The notes: a model not told the origin generated them from the letters alone. A stretch of 64,000 nucleotides of DNA from Pararhizobium sp. YC-54 (GCF_025847205.1 NZ_JAOYTH010000001.1:372001-436000), one strand, 5' to 3'. Positions 17,549-27,633 are shown, counted from the stretch's first letter. Numbers and translations are program-made.

Positions 17549-18574
17549 ATGACTTCCAACCAGACTGCGGCTTTTTTCTTCAAGGGATTGCGCATTGCCG
17601 CCATCCCGATGTTCTGCGCCGCACTGACGGCTTGCGGATCGACGGGAAGCATCAAGAAGGACAAGACGCGCAGCAAGGAATATTTTGCCGAGTCGATCTA
17701 TGGCGTCAAAGCCAGCCCGCGTGTTGCCGACGGCAAAAACATCCCCAAGGGCGGCGGCCGCTATCAGGTCGGCAAGGCCTATCAGGTCAAGGGCAAGTGG
17801 TACCAGCCCAAAGAGGATTTCGGTTATAACAAGACCGGCATGTCGTCCTGGTACGGTTCCGCCTTTCATGGCCGCCTGACGGCGAACGGCGAAGTCTACG
17901 ACAAGTACCACCTGTCGGCAGCCCATCCGACATTCCCGCTGCCGAGTTACGCCCGCGTCACCAATCTTGAGAACGGCACGTCCGTCGTGGTCCGGGTCAA
18001 TGATCGCGGTCCTTATGAATATGGCCGCATCATCGACGTCTCGTCCAAGACCGCCGATTTTCTCGACATGAAGCGCAAGGGCAGTGCCCAGGTTCGCGTC
18101 CAATATATCGGCAAAGCGCCGCTCGAGGGCAACGACATGCCCTATCTGATGGCGTCCTATGTCAAGAAGGGCGACCGCACCCCGAATGCATTCCCCGAAG
18201 GCCAGATCGCAACCGGTGTCATGGTCGCCTCGAACGAGCCGCTGCGCAAGCAGGCCGGCAATCTCGGCACGCTGACCATCCCGTCCAAATCGAACATGGA
18301 AATGGGCATGCCCGTCACGGCTCTCGCCGAAACCGCGACACCGCACCCTTCATCGGCCGCGCTCGACGCTTTTGCGATGCTGCCGGAAATCGGCCCGATC
18401 CCGCGGGAGCGTCCGGCTCTGACGCCCGATGGCAACATGGCCTATGCGGCCGCTTATGTCGAAGCCCGCGTCAGCGATTCCAAGACGGCTTTCGATGCCA
18501 TTCTCGTCGATCAGAACCCGCTGACGCCGAATTCGATCGTCGAATACGCCAAACGCACGAGTGCCGTGCGTTAA
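17549..18574 (+). CDS. rlpA: RlpA-family septal ring lipoprotein
   Basis: 341 residues from the ATG at 17549, chosen because it puts a signal peptide and lipobox (ALTACG) at the N-terminus; in-frame starts lie up to 50 codons upstream. The double-psi beta-barrel domain spans residues ~95-195 (GMSSWYGSAFHGRLTANGE, then VVRVNDRGPYEYGRIIDVS), with the conserved Asp of RVNDRGP. RlpA is an outer-membrane lipoprotein that trims denuded glycan at the division site. No C-terminal SPOR domain is evident, unlike E. coli RlpA. It lies upstream of the DacF-like gene, an envelope pair. Confidence 0.85.
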   Translation: MTSNQTAAFFFKGLRIAAIPMFCAALTACGSTGSIKKDKTRSKEYFAESIYGVKASPRVADGKNIPKGGGRYQVGKAYQVKGKWYQPKEDFGYNKTGMSSWYGSAFHGRLTANGEVYDKYHLSAAHPTFPLPSYARVTNLENGTSVVVRVNDRGPYEYGRIIDVSSKTADFLDMKRKGSAQVRVQYIGKAPLEGNDMPYLMASYVKKGDRTPNAFPEGQIATGVMVASNEPLRKQAGNLGTLTIPSKSNMEMGMPVTALAETATPHPSSAALDAFAMLPEIGPIPRERPALTPDGNMAYAAAYVEARVSDSKTAFDAILVDQNPLTPNSIVEYAKRTSAVR

Positions 18575-18610
18575 TCCCGATCCTTGGCGATTGATCCCCG
18601 GTGGACCGGC

Positions 18611-18715
18611 AGCTACAGCGCCGCGCGTCATTCATGACGCGCAAAGGTCGCTGTAGTACTTTGCCGCATAATTTTTCCTCAAATCGATTCCGATTTGAGG
18701 AATTATGCAATATTG
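18611..18715. repeat. Rhizobial intergenic palindromic repeat (family B), full copy
   Basis: Two hairpins. CTACAGCG (18613-18620) pairs with CGCTGTAG (18649-18656), with an inner GCGCGTCA/TGACGCGC arm. Then TCCTCAAATCG pairs with CGATTTGAGGA inside GCATAATT/AATTATGC (about 18666-18708). I recognise this as a widespread rhizobial intergenic repeat. A partial copy occurs at 61921-61977. Confidence 0.75.
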
Positions 18716-18739
18716 CCGGAGAAGGCACCGGAGTTTGGA

Positions 18740-19894
18740 ATGCATATACGGCTGGTCTCGGTTTTCATCTCTGTTGTTTTGGCGATCTGCGCACCCTTGG
18801 CCGCGCAGGCGCAGGCCTTTGAAACCAAGGCGAAGCAGGTCTACCTGATCGATGCCGAGACAGGCACGGTTCTGTTTGCCAAGGATGAAAATGCGGCCAT
18901 TCCACCGGCGTCGCTCGCCAAGCTGATGACTATGGAGGTCGTCTTCGATGCGATCCGAAAAAACGAGCTGACGCTCGATACCGAATTTCCCGTGTCGGAG
19001 CACGCGTGGCGAACCGGCGGCGCGCCGTCGGGAACATCGACAATGTTTGCGGCGCTGAAATCGCGTGTCCGTGTCGTCGATCTCATCCAGGGCGTCACCG
19101 TCCAGCTTGCCAATGATGCCTGCATCATCCTGGCCGAAGGCATGACGGGCAGCGAGGAGGCCTTTGCCAAACGGATGACAGAACGCGCCCGTGAACTCGG
19201 GCTTTCCGCTTCGATCTTTCGCAATGCGACCGGGCTACCTGATCCTGAAAACAAGACGTCGATGCGGGACATGGCACTGCTTGCCCAGCATATCCAGACA
19301 AGCTATCCCGATTTCTTCAAGTATTACGCCCAGACCGAATTCGAATGGAACAAGATCCTGCAGCGCAACCGCACGCCGCTGATGTCGGCCAATATCGGCG
19401 TTGACGGGTTTGCCACCGGCTTTGCCGAGGGGTTCGGCTATGGCATGGTCGCGACCATGCAGAGGGACGGACGACGGGTTTTCCTCGCTCTTGGCGGCCT
19501 TGCCAGCGACAAGGAGCGTATCGAGGAGACGCGCAAGATCCTCGACTGGTCGATGGCTGCATTTGAAAAGAAGCGGTTGTTCGGGGCCGGCGACACCCTT
19601 GGCGAGGCCAGCATTTATGGCGGCGCCGTCTCGCATGTCCCACTGGTCACGCGTGACCCGGTCGATGTTCTCGTGCCCGTCAACAATCCGGACCGGCTTT
19701 CTGCCAAGGTGATCTATCGCTGGCCGCTGGTGCCGCCGGTCAAGGCGGGCGTAAAGGCGGGCACGCTGAGAATCTGGAACGGCGAGCGGCTGTTGCGCGA
19801 GGTGCCGGTCGAAACCGCAGCCGCCGTGGGCGAGGGGACGCTAACCAGCCGTGCCACCGACGCACTCCAGGAACTGCTGTTCTTCTGGCTTTGA
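18740..19894 (+). CDS. DacF-like D-alanyl-D-alanine carboxypeptidase homologue with altered active site
   Basis: 384 residues. A signal peptide (cleavage near AAQAQA) leads into a penicillin-binding class A carboxypeptidase domain and a C-terminal beta domain (PBP5-C-like, residues ~270-360). Motif 1 is intact (S58-L-A-K61). Motif 2, normally SxN, reads L123-A-N125. Motif 3, normally KTG, reads A225-T-G227. The codons (CTT and GCC) confirm both changes. Removing terminal D-Ala from stem peptides therefore looks impaired. The start at 18740 is chosen for the signal peptide. It lies between rlpA and tmk. Confidence 0.85.
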   Translation: MHIRLVSVFISVVLAICAPLAAQAQAFETKAKQVYLIDAETGTVLFAKDENAAIPPASLAKLMTMEVVFDAIRKNELTLDTEFPVSEHAWRTGGAPSGTSTMFAALKSRVRVVDLIQGVTVQLANDACIILAEGMTGSEEAFAKRMTERARELGLSASIFRNATGLPDPENKTSMRDMALLAQHIQTSYPDFFKYYAQTEFEWNKILQRNRTPLMSANIGVDGFATGFAEGFGYGMVATMQRDGRRVFLALGGLASDKERIEETRKILDWSMAAFEKKRLFGAGDTLGEASIYGGAVSHVPLVTRDPVDVLVPVNNPDRLSAKVIYRWPLVPPVKAGVKAGTLRIWNGERLLREVPVETAAAVGEGTLTSRATDALQELLFFWL

Positions 19895-20051
19895 GGAAAT
19901 GGCGCAGCCAGCGGTTTCGCACGCCAACACAATCAGCTAAACAAATTTGGGCGGTTAGACAGATTTGCGTCGCTTGAACCGCGCGACAAAGGCAGGTTTC
20001 CTTCGCGTTGCGGAAAGGCGGCCCCACGAAAAACGCATACGGGAAATAAGA

Positions 20052-20750
20052 GTGTCAGTCGGAAAAGGCTTGTTTGTAACATTCGAAGGCGGCGAGGGGG
20101 CGGGGAAATCCACCCAGGTCCGCCTGCTTGCCGATGCCCTGCGCGAACGCGGCTGCACGGTGCTGACCACGCGTGAACCGGGTGGATCGCCAGGCGCCGA
20201 AGCGGTGCGGCATGTGCTTTTATCCGGAGCAGCCCAGGAATTCGGCGTGCGCATGGAGGCAATCCTGTTTGCCGCGGCCCGCAGCGACCATGTCGAGGAA
20301 ATCATCCGGCCGGCCCTTTTGAAGGGCACGGTTGTCATCTGCGACCGTTTCATGGACTCCTCCCGCGTCTATCAGGGTGTCACCGGCAATCTGGAGGTGC
20401 CTTTCATCGAAGCGCTGGAGCGGGTCGCGGTCAACGGCGTCGTCCCCGATTGCACGATCGTCTTCGATCTGCCTGCAGCACTCGGGCTCGAGCGGGTCAG
20501 GCGGCGGGCAAATGCTGCGGAAGCCGCAGCAGGCCAGGAGGCCGAACTCGACCGCTTCGAGAAGGAAGAGCTCGAAACCCACGAAAAGCGCCGCGAGGCA
20601 TTTTTGGATATTGCCGCGCGCGAACCCAGCCGCTGCCATGTGGTCGACGCGGCCGCATCCGCAAGCGACATTGCTGCCCGGGTGCTTTCAATCGTCGAAT
20701 CGCTACTGCCCCGATCAGGCGGCGGACCGGATACGGAAGCGGCACAATGA
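20052..20750 (+). CDS. tmk: Thymidylate kinase
   Basis: 232 residues from a GTG at 20052, chosen because the protein then starts directly before the P-loop as in the family. The P-loop is GGEGAGKST (13-21), the DR(F/Y)xxSS motif is DRFMDSS, and a LID region follows. It phosphorylates dTMP to dTDP. Its stop overlaps the start of holB (ATGA), the usual alphaproteobacterial tmk-holB coupling. Confidence 0.93.
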   Translation: MSVGKGLFVTFEGGEGAGKSTQVRLLADALRERGCTVLTTREPGGSPGAEAVRHVLLSGAAQEFGVRMEAILFAAARSDHVEEIIRPALLKGTVVICDRFMDSSRVYQGVTGNLEVPFIEALERVAVNGVVPDCTIVFDLPAALGLERVRRRANAAEAAAGQEAELDRFEKEELETHEKRREAFLDIAAREPSRCHVVDAAASASDIAARVLSIVESLLPRSGGGPDTEAAQ

Positions 20751-21778
20751 GCACGGACAGGTTTGACGTTCTGGACGGCGCCATCTCGCCGGCGGAAAAC
20801 ATGCGGCTCTTCGGTCATGCCGATGCCGAGCATTTTTTGGCGCAGAGCTACCGGTCGGGCAAGGGGCATCACGCCATTCTGATCGAAGGGCCGGCGGGGA
20901 TCGGCAAGGCGACGCTCGCATTCCGCTTTGCCAATCATGTGCTGACGCATCCGGACCCCGCGCTGGCGCCGGATATGCTCGCCGATCCTGACCCGGGCTC
21001 GATTGTCAGCCGGCAGATCGCATCGGGTGCCTCGCATAACCTTTTGCACCTGACGCGCCCGGTCGACGAAAAGACCGGCAAGGTCAAAAGCGCCATCACG
21101 GTCGATGAGGTGCGCCGGGCGGGCAAGTTCTTTTCGCAAACGTCCGGAACCGGCAATTGGCGGATCGTCATCGTCGATCCGGCCGACGATCTCAACCGCA
21201 ATGCTGCCAATGCCATTCTGAAGATCCTCGAGGAACCGCCGAAGCGCTCGCTGTTCCTGGTGCTCACGCATGCGCCGGGCAAGCTTTTGCCGACCATCCG
21301 CTCGCGTTGCCTGCCGCTGCAACTGAAACCGCTGGCGCCGGAAGCATTGCGCGACGCCATGAACAATCTTGGCCTCGATCTATCCGGGCCGGATGGGCAA
21401 AAAGTGCTGGCCTCGGCGCAGGGCAGCGTTTCGGAAGCGCTGAAGCTGATCAATTATGGCGGCCTTGATATCATGACGGCTTTCGAGACCATCCTGAGCG
21501 GGCAGGAGCCGGGCATTCGCCGCGACATGCACAAACTGGCCGACGTGCTGGCGGGCAAGGACAGCGAGACCATTTTCGATTTCTTCTCGGCGCTCGTGAC
21601 CTCACATATTATGACGCAAGCGAGAGAGGCCGCGCGCAGGGGCGATATCGGCACGGCTGACCGGTACGCCCGGCTTTCCGCCGGGATTACCGAACGCCTG
21701 TCCGTCGCACAGGCCTATAATCTCGATCGCAAGCAGACGATTCTTGCCATTCTCGACGATGTGAAAGCGGCCGCATAA
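20747..21778 (+). CDS. holB: DNA polymerase III subunit delta'
   Basis: 343 residues. AAA+ clamp-loader subunit with a Walker-A-like [15 protein letters not shown] (near residue 50), sensor 1/SRC-like [20 protein letters not shown], and the [14 protein letters not shown] signature. It opens the sliding clamp as part of the gamma/tau complex. The start at 20747 overlaps the tmk stop by four bases. Confidence 0.92.
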   Translation: MSTDRFDVLDGAISPAENMRLFGHADAEHFLAQSYRSGKGHHAILIEGPAGIGKATLAFRFANHVLTHPDPALAPDMLADPDPGSIVSRQIASGASHNLLHLTRPVDEKTGKVKSAITVDEVRRAGKFFSQTSGTGNWRIVIVDPADDLNRNAANAILKILEEPPKRSLFLVLTHAPGKLLPTIRSRCLPLQLKPLAPEALRDAMNNLGLDLSGPDGQKVLASAQGSVSEALKLINYGGLDIMTAFETILSGQEPGIRRDMHKLADVLAGKDSETIFDFFSALVTSHIMTQAREAARRGDIGTADRYARLSAGITERLSVAQAYNLDRKQTILAILDDVKAAA

Positions 21779-21916
21779 ATTCGACGGCCGCCGCTGCGGG
21801 ACGAGGTTATCAGGACGATGGGAAGTTCGCCTTTTCTGGTGCCGCCTGTTTCATCCCGTCATCGGATGCGCTAAGAGCCAGACACCCAAAGATCAGAGAC
21901 AGGCCGAAACCCGATC

Positions 21917-23467
21917 ATGACCGACACGTCCCCATTCTACATCACCACCGCGATCTCCTATCCGAACGGCAAGCCGCATATCGGTCATGCCTACGAGCTG
22001 ATTGCGACCGATGTGATGGCGCGCTACCAGCGGCTGGAAGGGCGGGACGTCCTGTTCCTGACGGGAACCGACGAACACGGCCAGAAGATGCAGCAGACGG
22101 CGCGCACGGAAGGCATCAGCCCGCAGGAACTGGCCGACCGCAATTCGGCGGAATTCCAGAGCATGGCCGTTCTCTTGAATGCCTCCAACGACGATTTCAT
22201 CCGCACGACGGAACCGCGCCATCACGAGGCAGTCAAGAAGATCTGGAACCGCATGGGCGAGGCGGGCGACCTTTACAAGGACAGCTATTCCGGCTGGTAC
22301 TCGGTGCGCGACGAGGCCTATTATCAGGAAGGCGAAACGGAAGTGCGCGCCGACGGCGTGCGCTACGGGCCTCAAGGGACGCCGGTCGAGTGGGTGGAGG
22401 AAGCCAGCTACTTCTTCAAGCTCTCGGCCTATCAGGACAGGCTGCTCCAGTACTATGAGGATAATCCGGACTTCATCGGCCCGGCCGAGCGCCGCAACGA
22501 GGTGATTTCCTTCGTGAAATCCGGCCTGCGCGACCTGTCGATGTCGCGCACGACGTTCGACTGGGGCATTCCGGTCCCCAACGACCCAAGCCACGTCATG
22601 TATGTCTGGGTCGATGCGCTGACCAACTATATCACCGCGACCGGCTATCTCACCGATCCGGAAGGGCCGCGCGCCAAATTCTGGCCGGCCAATATCCACA
22701 TGATCGGCAAGGACATCATCCGCTTCCATGCCGTCTATTGGCCAGCCTTCCTGATGTCGGCCGGCCTCCCGCTGCCCAAGAAGGTCTTTGCGCATGGCTT
22801 CCTGCTCAACAAGGGCGAGAAGATGTCGAAGTCGCTCGGCAACGTTGTCGATCCCGTCAACCTGGTTGCGCATTTCGGTCTCGATCCGATCCGCTATTTC
22901 TTCCTGCGCGAAGTCTCCTTCGGCCAGGACGGCAGCTATAGCGAGGAGGGAATTGCCACCCGTATCAATTCCGATCTCGCCAACGGCATAGGCAATCTCG
23001 CCAGCCGCTCGCTGTCGATGATCGTCAAGAACTGCGACGGGCAGATCCCCGAATGCGGCGCGCTGACCGAGGAGGACAAAGCGATGCTGGCCGCGGCCGA
23101 TGCGCTGCATGCCTTAACCCGCGACGACATGAACGCACTGATGATCCACCGGGCGCTGGCCTCGATCATCGCCGTCGTTTCCGAGGCCGATCGCTATTTT
23201 GCCAGCCAGGAACCGTGGGCGCTGAAGAAGACCGACCCCGCGCGCATGGCGACCGTTCTTTATGTCACGGCGGATGTCGTGCGCCAGATCGCCATTCTGC
23301 TGCAGCCCTTCATGCCGGAATCGGCTGGAAAGCTGCTCGACCTCGTGGCCGTGCCTGCTGACAAGCGCGATTTTTCGTCTCTCGGTCAAGCCGGACGTCT
23401 GGTTGCTGGAACGGCGCTGGAAGCCCCCAAACCGGTTTTCCCGCGTTACATAGCGCCGGAAGCTTGA
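21917..23467 (+). CDS. metG: Methionyl-tRNA synthetase
   Basis: 516 residues, the short class I form without the C-terminal tRNA-binding domain. HIGH is H21-I-G-H24 and KMSKS is residues 302-306. The anticodon-binding helical domain follows from about residue 360. The connecting peptide lacks the four-cysteine zinc knuckles of the E. coli type, as usual in this subfamily. It charges tRNA-Met in the cytoplasm. It follows holB after a 138-base gap and precedes tatD by 12 bases. Confidence 0.95.
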   Translation: MTDTSPFYITTAISYPNGKPHIGHAYELIATDVMARYQRLEGRDVLFLTGTDEHGQKMQQTARTEGISPQELADRNSAEFQSMAVLLNASNDDFIRTTEPRHHEAVKKIWNRMGEAGDLYKDSYSGWYSVRDEAYYQEGETEVRADGVRYGPQGTPVEWVEEASYFFKLSAYQDRLLQYYEDNPDFIGPAERRNEVISFVKSGLRDLSMSRTTFDWGIPVPNDPSHVMYVWVDALTNYITATGYLTDPEGPRAKFWPANIHMIGKDIIRFHAVYWPAFLMSAGLPLPKKVFAHGFLLNKGEKMSKSLGNVVDPVNLVAHFGLDPIRYFFLREVSFGQDGSYSEEGIATRINSDLANGIGNLASRSLSMIVKNCDGQIPECGALTEEDKAMLAAADALHALTRDDMNALMIHRALASIIAVVSEADRYFASQEPWALKKTDPARMATVLYVTADVVRQIAILLQPFMPESAGKLLDLVAVPADKRDFSSLGQAGRLVAGTALEAPKPVFPRYIAPEA

Positions 23468-23479
23468 GGACGGCCCGCG

Positions 23480-24259
23480 ATGCTGATCGACACCCATTGC
23501 CACCTGGACTTTCCTGATTTCGACGCCGAACGTGACGCGATCATCGAGCGTGCGCGTGCCGCCGGCGTCGGCCAGATGATCACCATCTCGACCCGGGTGA
23601 AGAAGTTCGACACGATCCTCGCGATTGCGGAGAACTATGCCAACGTCTTCTGTTCGGTCGGCACGCATCCGCACAATGCAGACGAAGAACTGGATATCGA
23701 AACGGACGATCTGGTGCGGCTGTCGGCGCATCCGAAGGTGGTGGCGATCGGCGAGGCCGGGCTCGATTATTTCTATGACAATGCGCCGCGCGATGCCCAG
23801 GCGATTGGCCTGCGCCGCCATATCGCGGCAGCCCGGCAAACCCAGCTGCCGCTGGTGATCCACAGCCGTTCGGCCGATCAGGACATGGCCGATATCCTGA
23901 CCGAGGAAACAGGGAAGGGGGCCTTCCCTTTCCTTCTCCATTGTTTCTCGTCCGGTCCGGAACTGGCAAGAATTGGCGTCGAACTCGGCGGCTATATCTC
24001 GTTTTCGGGCATCCTGACCTTTCCGAAATCGGAGGAACTGCGCGAGATCGCCAGGACAGTGCCGCACGACCGGATGATCGTCGAGACGGACGCGCCGTAT
24101 CTGGCGCCGAAACCGTTCCGGGGAAAGCGCAACGAGCCCGCCTATGTGGCGCACACGGCGCAGGTTCTGGCGGAAACGATCGGCGTTTCGGCCGAACAAA
24201 TCGCCGCGATCACCACGGACAATGCTTTCCGCGTCTTTTCTAAAATGCCGAGGCTGTGA
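23480..24259 (+). CDS. tatD: TatD-family metal-dependent DNase
   Basis: 259 residues in a TIM-barrel amidohydrolase fold. Metal ligands are visible as DTHCHLD (near residue 4), AIGEAGLDY, VIHSRSADQD, LHCFSSG and ETDAPYLAPKPFRGKRNEP. Homologues are 3'-5' exonucleases implicated in DNA repair or RNA/DNA end trimming. It lies between metG and an MBL-fold gene, one base apart, in the conserved metG-tatD-MBL cluster. Confidence 0.92.
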   Translation: MLIDTHCHLDFPDFDAERDAIIERARAAGVGQMITISTRVKKFDTILAIAENYANVFCSVGTHPHNADEELDIETDDLVRLSAHPKVVAIGEAGLDYFYDNAPRDAQAIGLRRHIAAARQTQLPLVIHSRSADQDMADILTEETGKGAFPFLLHCFSSGPELARIGVELGGYISFSGILTFPKSEELREIARTVPHDRMIVETDAPYLAPKPFRGKRNEPAYVAHTAQVLAETIGVSAEQIAAITTDNAFRVFSKMPRL

Positions 24260-24260
24260 A

Positions 24261-25097
24261 ATGGCGGTGAGGCGGGTCTTCACCATTCTCGGTTGCGGCT
24301 CGTCTCCCGGCGTGCCGCGCATCAATGGCGACTGGGGCGCCTGCGATCCGAAAAATCCGAAAAACCGCCGTAGCCGCGCCGCCTTGCTGATCGAGCAGAC
24401 CGGCGGCGATGGCGGCACGACCACCGTCGTCATCGATACCGGACCTGATTTTCGCGCGCAGATGATCGCGGCAAAGGTCAAGAACATCGATGCCGTGTTC
24501 TATTCTCATCCGCATGCCGACCATATTCACGGCATCGACGATCTGCGCGGCTATGTTCAATACACCGGCAGACGCGTGCCGATCTGGGCCGACGCGCTGA
24601 CGATGGAGCGCATCTGCGAAGGATTTCGCTACTGCATGGAAACGCCGCAGGGTAGCAGCTATCCGCCGATCGTCGAGCCGCGGATCATCGATCCGTCGCT
24701 CACGCCGATTGCCGTCACCGGTGCCGGCGGCACGATCGTGTTCCAACCCGTGCTTCAGCACCACGGCAGCATCATGTCGCTGGGCTTTCGCATCGGCGAT
24801 TTTGCCTATTGCAGCGATGTCAGCGATTTTCCGCAGGAGACCATCGGCAAGCTTGCCGGGCTGGACATGCTGGTGATCGACACGTTGCAATACACATTCC
24901 ATCCGAGCCATCTGTCGCTGGAACAATCGCTCGGCTGGATCGCACGCTTTTCACCGAAGCGCGCGGTGCTCACCCATATGCACACGCCGCTCGACTACGA
25001 GACGGTGCTCAACGAGACGGCCGGTCACATCGAACCGGCCTATGACGGCATGCGGCTGGAATTCGATGTGAGTGGCGAGGCTGACACGACCGGCTGA
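24261..25097 (+). CDS. MBL-fold metallohydrolase (PhnP-like)
   Basis: 278 residues from the ATG at 24261, one base after the tatD stop. Metal site motif SHPHADHIHG (HxHxDH), further ligands in YCSDVSD and THMHTPLDYE. The N-terminus ILGCGSSPGVPR is typical of PhnP/ribonuclease-Z-like phosphodiesterases. The cyclic phosphodiester or nucleic-acid substrate is not known for the tatD-linked member. It is the last gene of the operon and convergent with purC. Confidence 0.88.
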   Translation: MAVRRVFTILGCGSSPGVPRINGDWGACDPKNPKNRRSRAALLIEQTGGDGGTTTVVIDTGPDFRAQMIAAKVKNIDAVFYSHPHADHIHGIDDLRGYVQYTGRRVPIWADALTMERICEGFRYCMETPQGSSYPPIVEPRIIDPSLTPIAVTGAGGTIVFQPVLQHHGSIMSLGFRIGDFAYCSDVSDFPQETIGKLAGLDMLVIDTLQYTFHPSHLSLEQSLGWIARFSPKRAVLTHMHTPLDYETVLNETAGHIEPAYDGMRLEFDVSGEADTTG

Positions 25098-25117
25098 GGC
25101 GGGTCAGCTCAAGATGT

Positions 25118-26071
25118 TCAGCTGAAATACGGCTGAAGATTTGCCCGGATGCGGTCGAGAACCGTGGCGCCGGACAGATCCGCGACGAAGCGTTGTCCGG
25201 TAATCGTTTCAAAGGCTTCGATATAGACCTTGGATGTTTGTTCGACCAGATCGGCGGGAATTTCCGGGATCGGGTCCTTATAGGGATCGCAGCGCTCGGT
25301 CACCCAGGCTCGGACGAAATCCTTGTCGAAACTCTTTGGACGCGCGCCCGAAGCAAAGCTCTGCGCATAGCTTTCGGCAATCCAGTAACGGCTGCTGTCG
25401 GGCGTATGGATCTCGTCGGCGAGAACGATGCGGCCATCCTTGTCGGTGCCGAATTCATATTTTGTATCGACGAGAATGAGGCCGCGCTCGGCAGCGCGCG
25501 CCTGGCCGCGGGCAAACAGCGCCAGTGCATAGCGGGAAACCGTTTGCCACTGTTCGGCTGTCAAAAGCTTCTGCGACAGGATCTCATCGGCTGAAAGCGG
25601 TTCGTCATGACCGCCGTCAAAGGCCTTGCTGGTTGGCGTGATGATCGGCTGCGGCAGCTTTTCATTGTCCTTCATTCCGTCCGGCAGACGGATGCCGTAC
25701 ATGTCGCGCTCGCCATTCCTGTATTTGGTCAGGATCGACGTGCTGGTGGTGCCGGCGAGATAACCGCGCACGACAATCTCGACCGGCAGAATATCGAGCC
25801 GGGTGCCGATGACGACATTGGGGTCCGGATAGGACACCACATGGTTCGGGCAGATGTCGGCGGTTTGCTCGAACCAGTAACGGGCTGTCTGGGTCAGCAC
25901 CTGGCCCTTGAACGGGATCGCGGTCAGAATGACATCGAAGGCGCTCAGCCGGTCCGTTGCAATGATGATCCGGTTGCCGTCCGGCAGATCATAGTTTTCG
26001 CGGACCTTGCCATTGTAGCGTCCTGGCAGTTCAGGAATGAAAGCATCTGAAAGAATGCGCAAATCGCTCAT
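25118..26071 (-). CDS. purC: SAICAR synthetase
   Basis: 317 residues from the ATG at 26071 ([29 protein letters not shown]); an in-frame start 41 codons upstream would add an atypical leader. The ATP-binding GKVRENY and the FDVIL, GSTSTSIL-like and DTKYEFG segments fit the ~300-residue single-domain PurC. It joins CAIR and aspartate to form SAICAR in purine synthesis. It is convergent with the tatD-MBL operon and bordered upstream by an IS remnant. Rhizobia often carry two purC genes, and this could be the orphan copy. Confidence 0.92.
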   Translation of the reverse strand: MSDLRILSDAFIPELPGRYNGKVRENYDLPDGNRIIIATDRLSAFDVILTAIPFKGQVLTQTARYWFEQTADICPNHVVSYPDPNVVIGTRLDILPVEIVVRGYLAGTTSTSILTKYRNGERDMYGIRLPDGMKDNEKLPQPIITPTSKAFDGGHDEPLSADEILSQKLLTAEQWQTVSRYALALFARGQARAAERGLILVDTKYEFGTDKDGRIVLADEIHTPDSSRYWIAESYAQSFASGARPKSFDKDFVRAWVTERCDPYKDPIPEIPADLVEQTSKVYIEAFETITGQRFVADLSGATVLDRIRANLQPYFS

Positions 26072-26294
26072 CGGGTCCGGTCTTTCGCTGACAGTTGAGA
26101 CTGTATCGCTTAAGCCTTGGGACCGGGTGAGGTCAAGCGGCAGGACCGGGTGAACATGGACGATTGGCTTGGTTCCCACGCATATCCGTTCCATAATCTA
26201 TCTTATGTGATTTGAACCTGTAGCCGGGGTACATTCTATTTTCAAGTGCGACTTGCAATAGATAACAACGGTTTATCCTTGCAAGGAACGAGAC

Positions 26295-26651
26295 ATGAAA
26301 CGCACCTACTCGCAGATCGATCTGGATGAACGCCGCAAGATTGCCCGCTGGCGCACGGCTGGGATCAGCGTTGACGTGATCGCCGAGAAACTGCACCGAC
26401 ATCGCTCGACGATTTTCCGTGAGCTGCGCCGCAATGTGTTCGAGGATCGCGAGATGCCGGACCTCAACGGTTACTACTGCGTGACGGCGAATGCGATCGT
26501 TTGGCCTGTGTTGTATTGGACCGAAGCCAGATCCGCTCCGGCGGTTATGATGAAATTGCTACAGCCATCTCCACGCAAGGCAAAATTCGGCGATCAATCG
26601 ATCACTGGGCCGATCCTACATCGCGTGCAAAAACAATACTGGCGTCACTAA
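26295..26651 (+). pseudogene. IS30-type transposase N-terminal remnant
   Basis: The first ~67 residues (to about 26495) are the DNA-binding N-terminus of an IS30-family transposase: MKRTYSQIDLDERRKIARW, then a helix-turn-helix with HRHRSTIFRELRRN. After NGYYCVTANA the similarity stops, and the frame runs through unrelated sequence to a stop at 26651. No DDE catalytic domain is present, and no right end was found before the GntR gene. The upstream ~90 bases probably belong to the IS left end. It marks an old insertion at the left border of the nitrogen island. Confidence 0.7.
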
Positions 26652-27285
26652 CAGTGGCAACATGGGCGTAAGCCGCGCGGCTTGCATTCATTGCATCTGC
26701 CCGCAAAACGGCCATGACGATGGCGTCGTGCTCTTCATAGGACCGCAAAAGGCGACCGGGAAGCCGGAATTGAGCGCGGCGAAACGGGGCAAGTCGGGCG
26801 CGGGTTTGCGTTACCAGTTCGAATATGTGGTCGTTGTGCGCGCCTCGGTAGAGACGAGTATGGAACTCCGTATTGTGGGACTCATACTCGTCCTGCGCAC
26901 CGCGATGGACAAGCCGCGCCGACGCCTTGTGCTCGGCCTCCAGCATTCTGCGTTCGTCGACCGTCATGCGTTCGGCCGACAGGCGCGCGCAGATCCCCTC
27001 AAGCTCCGCCATTGCCTCGAACATCGAGGCAAGATGTTGCTGTGTCACGGTGGTGACGACGGCGCTCTTGTTGGGTTCACGCTCGACGAGACCGATGGCG
27101 CAGAGCTGGCTCAGCGCCTCCCGCACGGGCGTTCGCGATACCTCGAAACGATTGGCCAGCGAAATCTCGTCCAGCCGCTCGCCCGGCTGCATCGCGCCAG
27201 TGATGATCATGTCGGCGATCGCCCGAACCATCTGCTCGACGGTTGTTCCGGACCGGATGATTTGTTTTTTACGTGCAGGTTTCAC
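26602..27285 (-). CDS. GntR-family regulator (FCD domain)
   Basis: 227 residues: an N-terminal winged helix (IITGAMQPGERLDEISLANRFEVSRTPVREALSQLCAIGLV) followed by an all-helical FCD ligand-binding domain with metal-ligand type histidines (HNTEFHTRLYRGAHNDHIFEL). It is divergent from the BMP-type transporter operon, so it is the likely local regulator of biuret-class compound uptake. Its 3' end overlaps the IS remnant frame by 50 bases. Candidate operators (TGTATACA type) lie in the intergenic region. The effector is unknown. Confidence 0.85.
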   Translation of the reverse strand: MKPARKKQIIRSGTTVEQMVRAIADMIITGAMQPGERLDEISLANRFEVSRTPVREALSQLCAIGLVEREPNKSAVVTTVTQQHLASMFEAMAELEGICARLSAERMTVDERRMLEAEHKASARLVHRGAQDEYESHNTEFHTRLYRGAHNDHIFELVTQTRARLAPFRRAQFRLPGRLLRSYEEHDAIVMAVLRADAMNASRAAYAHVATVSDASIVFARDVGSAQ

Positions 27286-27309
27286 GGGTCGAATCTAGTT
27301 GAATTTTCA

Positions 27310-27319
27310 CTGTATACAG
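27310..27319. promoter_or_regulatory. Candidate GntR operator 1
   Basis: Perfect palindrome CTGTATACAG, 25 bases before the GntR start codon. TGTATACA-like palindromes are typical FCD-GntR operators; autoregulation is inferred. Confidence 0.45.
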
Positions 27320-27492
27320 ATGCTGTGCGTGACCATCATTGTCAACACGCATATTAAATATTTGATTTTAAATGATTATTTTTTACGCTTATCTGCCTGC
27401 CTGCGAAAGTCCGGCCACCGAACGATAATCACGCCTCACATTTATGGTCAAATTTTCTTCTTTGATTAAAAAACAATCATCGATCTAGAATA

Positions 27493-27502
27493 TTGCATAC
27501 AG
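27493..27502. promoter_or_regulatory. Candidate GntR operator 2
   Basis: TTGCATACAG, one mismatch from operator 1, about 60 bases upstream of the sigma-54 -24 element of the transporter operon. It could mediate control of that operon. Confidence 0.35.
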
Positions 27503-27562
27503 TTTACTCTGCGCGAATTTCGAACCGTCAACGAAACCGTTTGAAAACAATATCTTATCGAT

Positions 27563-27578
27563 TGGCACACTCATTGCA
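27563..27578 (+). promoter_or_regulatory. Sigma-54 promoter of the BMP/biuret operon
   Basis: TGGCACA-CTCA-TTGCA, a near-perfect -24/-12 element (consensus TGGCACG-N4-TTGCW) with correct GG-GC spacing. It lies 55 bases before the start of the substrate-binding protein. It implies RpoN and an enhancer-binding protein, most likely NtrC, and hence nitrogen-limitation control. Confidence 0.75.
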
Positions 27579-27633
27579 CGCAGTGTCCTGTGACCTTTTT
27601 GAACCCGGCTACCCACGCCGCAAGGAGCCCGCC

